Shown: piece by piece, positions 59,022-64,000 of the stretch
Layout of the letters: each line of letters opens with the position of its first letter
Position numbering within the stretch: the first letter of the stretch is position 1
Source: Candolleomyces eurysporus
Taxonomy: Eukaryota; Basidiomycota; Agaricomycetes; Agaricales; Psathyrellaceae
Reading direction: 5' to 3'
NCBI GenBank assembly: GCA_027579435.1
Contig: JANBPK010000008.1
Coordinates: 1 to 64,000 of the forward strand
Length of the DNA stretch: 64,000 bases
Position numbers and translations under genes: made by a program
The notes under the pieces: generated by a model
What the model was told of the DNA's origin: nothing
Seen by the model: the letters and a program-made list of their open reading frames with translations, nothing else
Databases searched by the model: none

Positions 59022-62000
59022 ATGAACAATCTCAAATCTGTGATCGATGGACTGAAAGCCAGCAAGATCAAGGAGCGGCAGGAAGCCCTTCAGGCCTTGA
59101 AAACGACCTTCTCCGACGACAGGGTCATTGCGAATCTGGGCAGCGACAGGAAGACATGGCTTCCGATATACCAAGCCCTATTCACGGCGATGACGATCGA
59201 GAAGGATGCCTTTAGAAAGGCAAGACAGAAAACGGGGAAGAGTGCACCCGAAGCTACCATTACAAGACGACTAGAGGACATTGCGAAGACCGTACGGTGG
59301 CTTGTCGAGCGGACGACGGAGATTCTGAGCAGCAAAGTGCTGTCGGCGCTGTATGACCACCTTACCGGCATTCTGGTGCTGGAGCGTGGTCTATTCAAGC
59401 CTGTAGCTCTGGACTACCTCAAAGCGCTAAAACATATAGCAAGTTACCGACCTCATCTCGATCATATGGACGACGAAACGTGGATTAGATGCGTGGAGAT
59501 ATGCTTCAACGTGGTATTGGGCGACTCGATACGGAAGAGATTTGTGAATGATGAGGAGGAAGCCAGTGAGCAGGCATCCAACGTCCCGTCTGGCTCAGAC
59601 ACCGACTCCGGCAGACAACGTACCGCAAAGAAAAACTCGAAGAAACGGGCGCTCCTTACAGACGACGAAGATGAACTTCCGGTCCCACAACAACCGAAAG
59701 GCCGTCGTCAAAAGATCTCCGTCGAGCTGGAACAGGTTGAATGCGCGTCGTTGCTCTCCTCCCTCCTTCGGTCGACGAACAGCCCAATCACGTCTCCAGA
59801 CTATCCCTACCTCCCCTCTGCCATCCTCAAGCGCCTTCGCCGTTTCCTCGAGACCTATCCATCGGAATCTTCTCTTCTTTACGACTATCTAATCTCAGTA
59901 TCTCTTACACTCGACCATCTCGCACTGAATGCCGTGAACGATGTACGGTCGTTCGCTCAAGGAACTTGGAAGGGCTTTGTGGATTTGTGGGGAGTCAAGG
60001 ACAAACGGCTCAAGGAGGAACTTGTCATCATCATTCGAAGTCTTCTGCCCTTCATCATTGCCGAGCAGCCTGTCGGGGGAAGGGCCTTAGAGGCAGGTTT
60101 CGACCCTGCCCAAGGTCTTCTCGACCTGTGGAACGCTCTGGACGGTGAAGCAGAGAACCGATGGGGTGTCAACGGACTCAAACTCAACTCCATCCGTCTG
60201 GAACTGATGGAGCCGGGAAATCCTTGCTCTCTGGACGTCGGAGACAACCCTTTCGTTGCTACTACCTTCCGCTCCGGCTGGAACTTTGATTCCAGCCAGG
60301 CTCTGTCATGGGCAATCCTTGAATTGCATGCTGACTGCGCGAAAGAGGTCTGTTCTATGCTCTCTACTCTCCTACATATACTCATATACCTTTTCAGCTG
60401 TTCCAGTTGTCCGAGCGCACGCACGGCACAACGCCTCGTTCTCGTGGCAGGGGAAAACGCGCCAAGATGTTTAACCCTATTGCAGGCTTGATCAACTCAA
60501 TTCATGACCCCAACATCACCTCACAAGTCCGCTGCTACCGTCTTCAGGCATTGCTCTTCTTCATTGACAGACACTGGAGTGTTCTTCATGAGACACTCAA
60601 GCATGATCTCGTCCACAATACCCTCCTTAATCATATGACTTCCTCCGATGAAGACACGCAGACGTGGGTGTTCCTTAGCTTGGCAGCGATCGCCTTTGCG
60701 GAACGGTTTTGGGTGGAGGAGAATCCCCACCTTCTATCAGCCTCACAACAACTAGAAGTAATGAATGCCACGACTTGGGATGGTGTATGGAACTACGCCG
60801 TCCGTCGTGCCAGTGTCCCTGGTTTGTGCCGTGCAGCATGCCATCTTGCGCACGCCCTGCTCGTGTCACTGTTCAGATTCGCCCCTCCCTCCGGACACAT
60901 CTTCCTTACCTCTCAGCAAGTCTTGTCGGAGATCGAGACCATTGGCAAGGACCTCGATGTTCAAGGGCCATCGTACCCCTTCGACTCCGTGTGCATGTTC
61001 CTGTCGAAATGCCTCCGCATCGCTGCCCAGGATGTGCGACTTTATCGGCTGCAACTCGAAGACAAAGTATGCCAATGGTTGGCTGATGCCTGGACTGTCA
61101 CCGGTGACACGAGGGACGCTCCACTCCTGAACACAGTCAGCGACGTTCTACTGCTGCTGGAAACGGTCAGCGGCTTCAGCAAGCAGTACGATCTGGTTTC
61201 CAGAACAGCATTGCCTGTCTCTCCTATCGTGGACAGCATGAAGATGGAGAAGAGGGTCGATGTAATCCGAAGTTTCCTTTTATTCGCCAGGCTGGCCCCG
61301 TCAAATTCAAACAAGACTGCGAATACACTCACACAAGAAGCTCCCCCTCAAAACCACTCACCCGACGCCACACGCGCTGAACCCACCGCCCGCGAACGAA
61401 GGATCTCCTCATTTTTGAAACGGATGCTCGATGCTCTCATTGTGGACTGGGAGGCAAGGACAACAAACAGCGGCCATCCTTCCATTGAAATTGCCCGCCG
61501 GGCTCTCGACTTTGCAGTAACCGCCCTGGCATTCGAGTGCACCCTGACCATCAATTCCACTCAGTCACACCAAGCCGTCCTCAAAAACTCGGGAAAACTC
61601 CTAGCGAGCGTCATTTCCTTCTCCAAATCGTCTCGCTGGACAATCGCCGAAAAGATGCTGCTGATCCTCGGGATTGAATCCCTTGCTGCGACATCATGCC
61701 CCGTAGGCGACCTGCCATGGGATGGCATCTCCGCTCCCGACCATGAAAACGACGGGATTATGAGATCGAGCACTAGACAGGACCGATATGATTACCTAGA
61801 AGCGCTGAAACACCGAAGGAGTCCTTTACTGGAAGCCATCTGGAAGTCGCATGATGTGAGTATATTTTCTCGGCCAAATAGGGAGTCCTTGTTAATGGTA
61901 CATTCTAGCTGGAGAAACCGCTGAAAGATATTTCCGACACAATTCGATCAATAGTGGAGGCCGCCAGCTCTGCCCAGGATTCGACTGGTGAAGCAACAGA

Positions 62001-64000
62001 AGTCGACGATCACGATGGCTTTGGACCTATTCGAACTGCAGCATCTGCCGCAACTCCCAATGTTCTTCTTGCCGACAACGGCTTGCTTCATGGGCTCTTC
62101 GAGGTCTACATACCAGTTCTTTCTCGCGGTCCCTATCTTCAATCCTCACCTTCATCCCGCCAGCCAACTCGAGACCGCCACCTGATCGATCGTATCACCG
62201 AAGCTGCTGACAAGAATACAAAGTGGTTCATCATGGTCGCGCCCCTTCTCTTGCGTGAAATCGAGATGGGAGCATTGGAATGCAATGCCAAGCAGCTCAG
62301 CGGGCTGCTTGTCGCTGTTGGCGAATTGCTTACCCTTCACGCGTACAGTCGTAACCAGGCCCTGCAGACCATGGTGGTCTACCTCCTTCACGCGACACTA
62401 TCCCTCTGGGCTATTCCAGGCACCATCATAGACCAGGACATGCAAGGCTGCATATCTGACATTCTGGGCTGGCTTTCTCAGACTGCTCATAGCGGAAAGC
62501 TGAAAGCGTGGAAGACTCGAGACGCCTTCCTCCAACTTCTGGAGAAATATGTTAATTCCGACCCCGCAGAGTCCCAGTGGCAGATAGAGCACGAGATTGC
62601 GCCTATGGATATCCTGCTGCAATTTGTTCAGGACGAAGACATTCGGATCAGATTTCGAACAGGAGTTGTACTCCCCCATGTATTCGTCACCTCGGAAACA
62701 AGCCGGCAGAATTTGGATGGCGTTTACGATGATATCAAGGACCATTTTTCGCAAGACTTGGATCAGTATGTCCCATCCTTTTTCACTAGATCATATGCTG
62801 ACTTTCTGCTTGAATCAGGTACGAACAAATGGCGACGAGATTCCTGAGCCTTGCCAATTTCATGGTCGTCAGCTCAGCAGTACGAAGGGCACCATACTGG
62901 CATTTGCTCGAGACCCACCAGTTCAGCTCCATGTATTCTCGACACATCGAGGCGTCACTCAAGGCTGTCGTTGGAAGACTCGGATTGCCATCATTGGCTT
63001 CGCTCTTTGAAGCATACGCATTCCAGTTGGCCACGGCCATTGTTCAGCAACAGAAGGATTTCTTGGCTATTCCTCCTTTCCTCTTGGGATACGAAGACAG
63101 GAAGCAGGCTGCAGGAGCTGCACTACGCGCGTTTGTTCCGGCCTATATCATGATGGGAAGGTCTAAGGATCTGGAAAGTCATTGCAGACTTGTGGGAAAG
63201 AGCGATCGTGACGCTGCCAGAGAATGTTTTGGGGACATAGTGGGGTTCTTTGCTGCGGGGTGGTTTGACCGGTCACCGAACGGCAGTGACGAAGACATGG
63301 AGGAAGGCCTCAAGCGCTTTCTCCAAACCGAGGATGCCTCCTTTGACGCGGACTTCCAATCCAACATAGACGGCATCACAGCGTCGATATTGCAAACCCT
63401 AGGCGATCAAGACTACTCGGCAGAGGGCCCCATCAATATGGCCATCCTCGTAGCAGAGCCAAGTGGAAAAGCGAGCAAAGTCTTCGCCATATTGACTCGC
63501 TATCGACACCTTCACACATTCAAGCCTCACCAACCCAACCTGCCCATTTTCAGTGCAGCCAGTCTTGTCAGGTCGCTGACGTGGCTCTCCAGACGATCAC
63601 AAGAAACACTCGGAAAGGCAACGATATATCATGTCATGCACGACCTGTTCTCTCGAATTCAGAAAACGCCCCTTATCAACGAAAAGTGTCGACTCATCAA
63701 CGCCCTCTGTATGTGGATCGCTCTAGGGCACGATGATTTAGCCGATGCTACCCTCCTTCATACTCTGCTGCACGGTGCCACCTCCCTTCTTGCCCAGCCC
63801 GACCTCGCACGTTCTGCCCAGTCGATATTGGAGTGGACTTTTCGATCCTATCGGAAGCTCAAGGCGGCAGACAAAAGACTCTCTCGCATCCTGGTTCGGA
63901 TATGTGCAATCGCCCACGACTACTCAACAGAACAGCAAGACAGTGCCGTGTCACGCCTAGGAAAAGATCTCTCCAAGTGGATCGACGAGCAGGCTCTACT
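59022..64000 (+). CDS. TEL1: Serine/threonine kinase TEL1 (ATM), N-terminal part, cut at window end
   Basis: Exons 59022-60347, 60398-61855, 61909-62765 and 62819 to the window end keep one frame, giving about 1607 residues. The TAN motif, diagnostic of Tel1/ATM, is at residues ~11-30 (LKASKIKERQEALQAL with KTTF). Helical HEAT-like repeats follow. RRAPYWHLLETHQFSSMYSR in exon 4 matches the ATM helical solenoid. The kinase and FAT domains must lie beyond the window, so catalytic residues cannot be checked. Tel1 senses double-strand breaks with MRN and maintains telomeres. The start ATG 59022 precedes the TAN motif by a few residues, as expected. Confidence 0.9.

Noticed and set aside
1..64000. 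Possible CRISPR array, prophage, integron or bacterial operon
   Set aside because: Introns throughout, eukaryotic gene families and no spaced repeat array; the only regular repeat is the in-frame TPR array.

Overview
The window is nuclear DNA of a mushroom-forming basidiomycete (Agaricomycetes). The evidence is the gene set (fungal NACHT-TPR NLR, DUF6533 membrane protein, SHE3-type protein, LRR/F-box-like cluster), many 50-70 nt introns with gt(a/g)..(c/t)ag borders, a few very small exons, short intergenic gaps and genes on both strands. No organellar, viral or prokaryotic segment was seen, and no tRNA or rRNA gene was found.

Layout. 1-6.2 kb: the 3' part of a Gln/Pro-rich regulator-like gene, then a large intergenic region ending in a shortened second copy of the same gene that carries an in-frame stop. 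6.5-8.2 kb: a DUF6533-type multi-pass membrane protein (minus). 9.6-17.4 kb: one very large minus gene, an RXT3-like subunit of the Rpd3 histone deacetylase complex. 18.4-27.5 kb: a compact housekeeping block: mitochondrial GatA (minus), MAK11 (plus), a GPATCH1-like protein (minus) and a TRM140/METTL2-type tRNA m3C methyltransferase (minus). 27.8-33.4 kb: a Rom2-type Rho GEF with two DH domains (plus). 33.9-35.8 kb: an unrecognised 620-residue protein. 35.9-40.5 kb: an unstable patch with one intact LRR-like gene and two broken relatives, plus a 0.29-kb direct repeat on each side of the riboflavin kinase gene. 40.7-43.6 kb: a NACHT-TPR NLR. 44.8-46.2 kb: nitronate monooxygenase. 46.8-48.9 kb: SHE3-like. 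49.4-51.8 kb: two convergent unknown genes. 52.2-58.2 kb: a RING protein, ALG5 and cystathionine beta-synthase. 59.0 kb to the end: the first ~1600 residues of the checkpoint kinase TEL1/ATM, cut by the window edge.

Most genes are unrelated housekeeping functions: mitochondrial tRNA-Gln charging, 60S assembly, splicing, tRNA modification, flavin and sulfur metabolism, N-glycosylation, cell-wall Rho signalling and DNA damage signalling. Several pairs share short divergent promoters (GatA/MAK11, TRM140/RhoGEF, SHE3/unknown, unknown/RING). The accessory, fast-changing material is at 1-6 kb and 36-43.6 kb.

An assembly artefact affects annotation. Every N sits directly beside a homopolymer. Wherever an N falls in coding sequence, deleting it restores the frame. 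Two G/C homopolymers without an N also appear one base too long. Gene models below were read with these single extra bases ignored.
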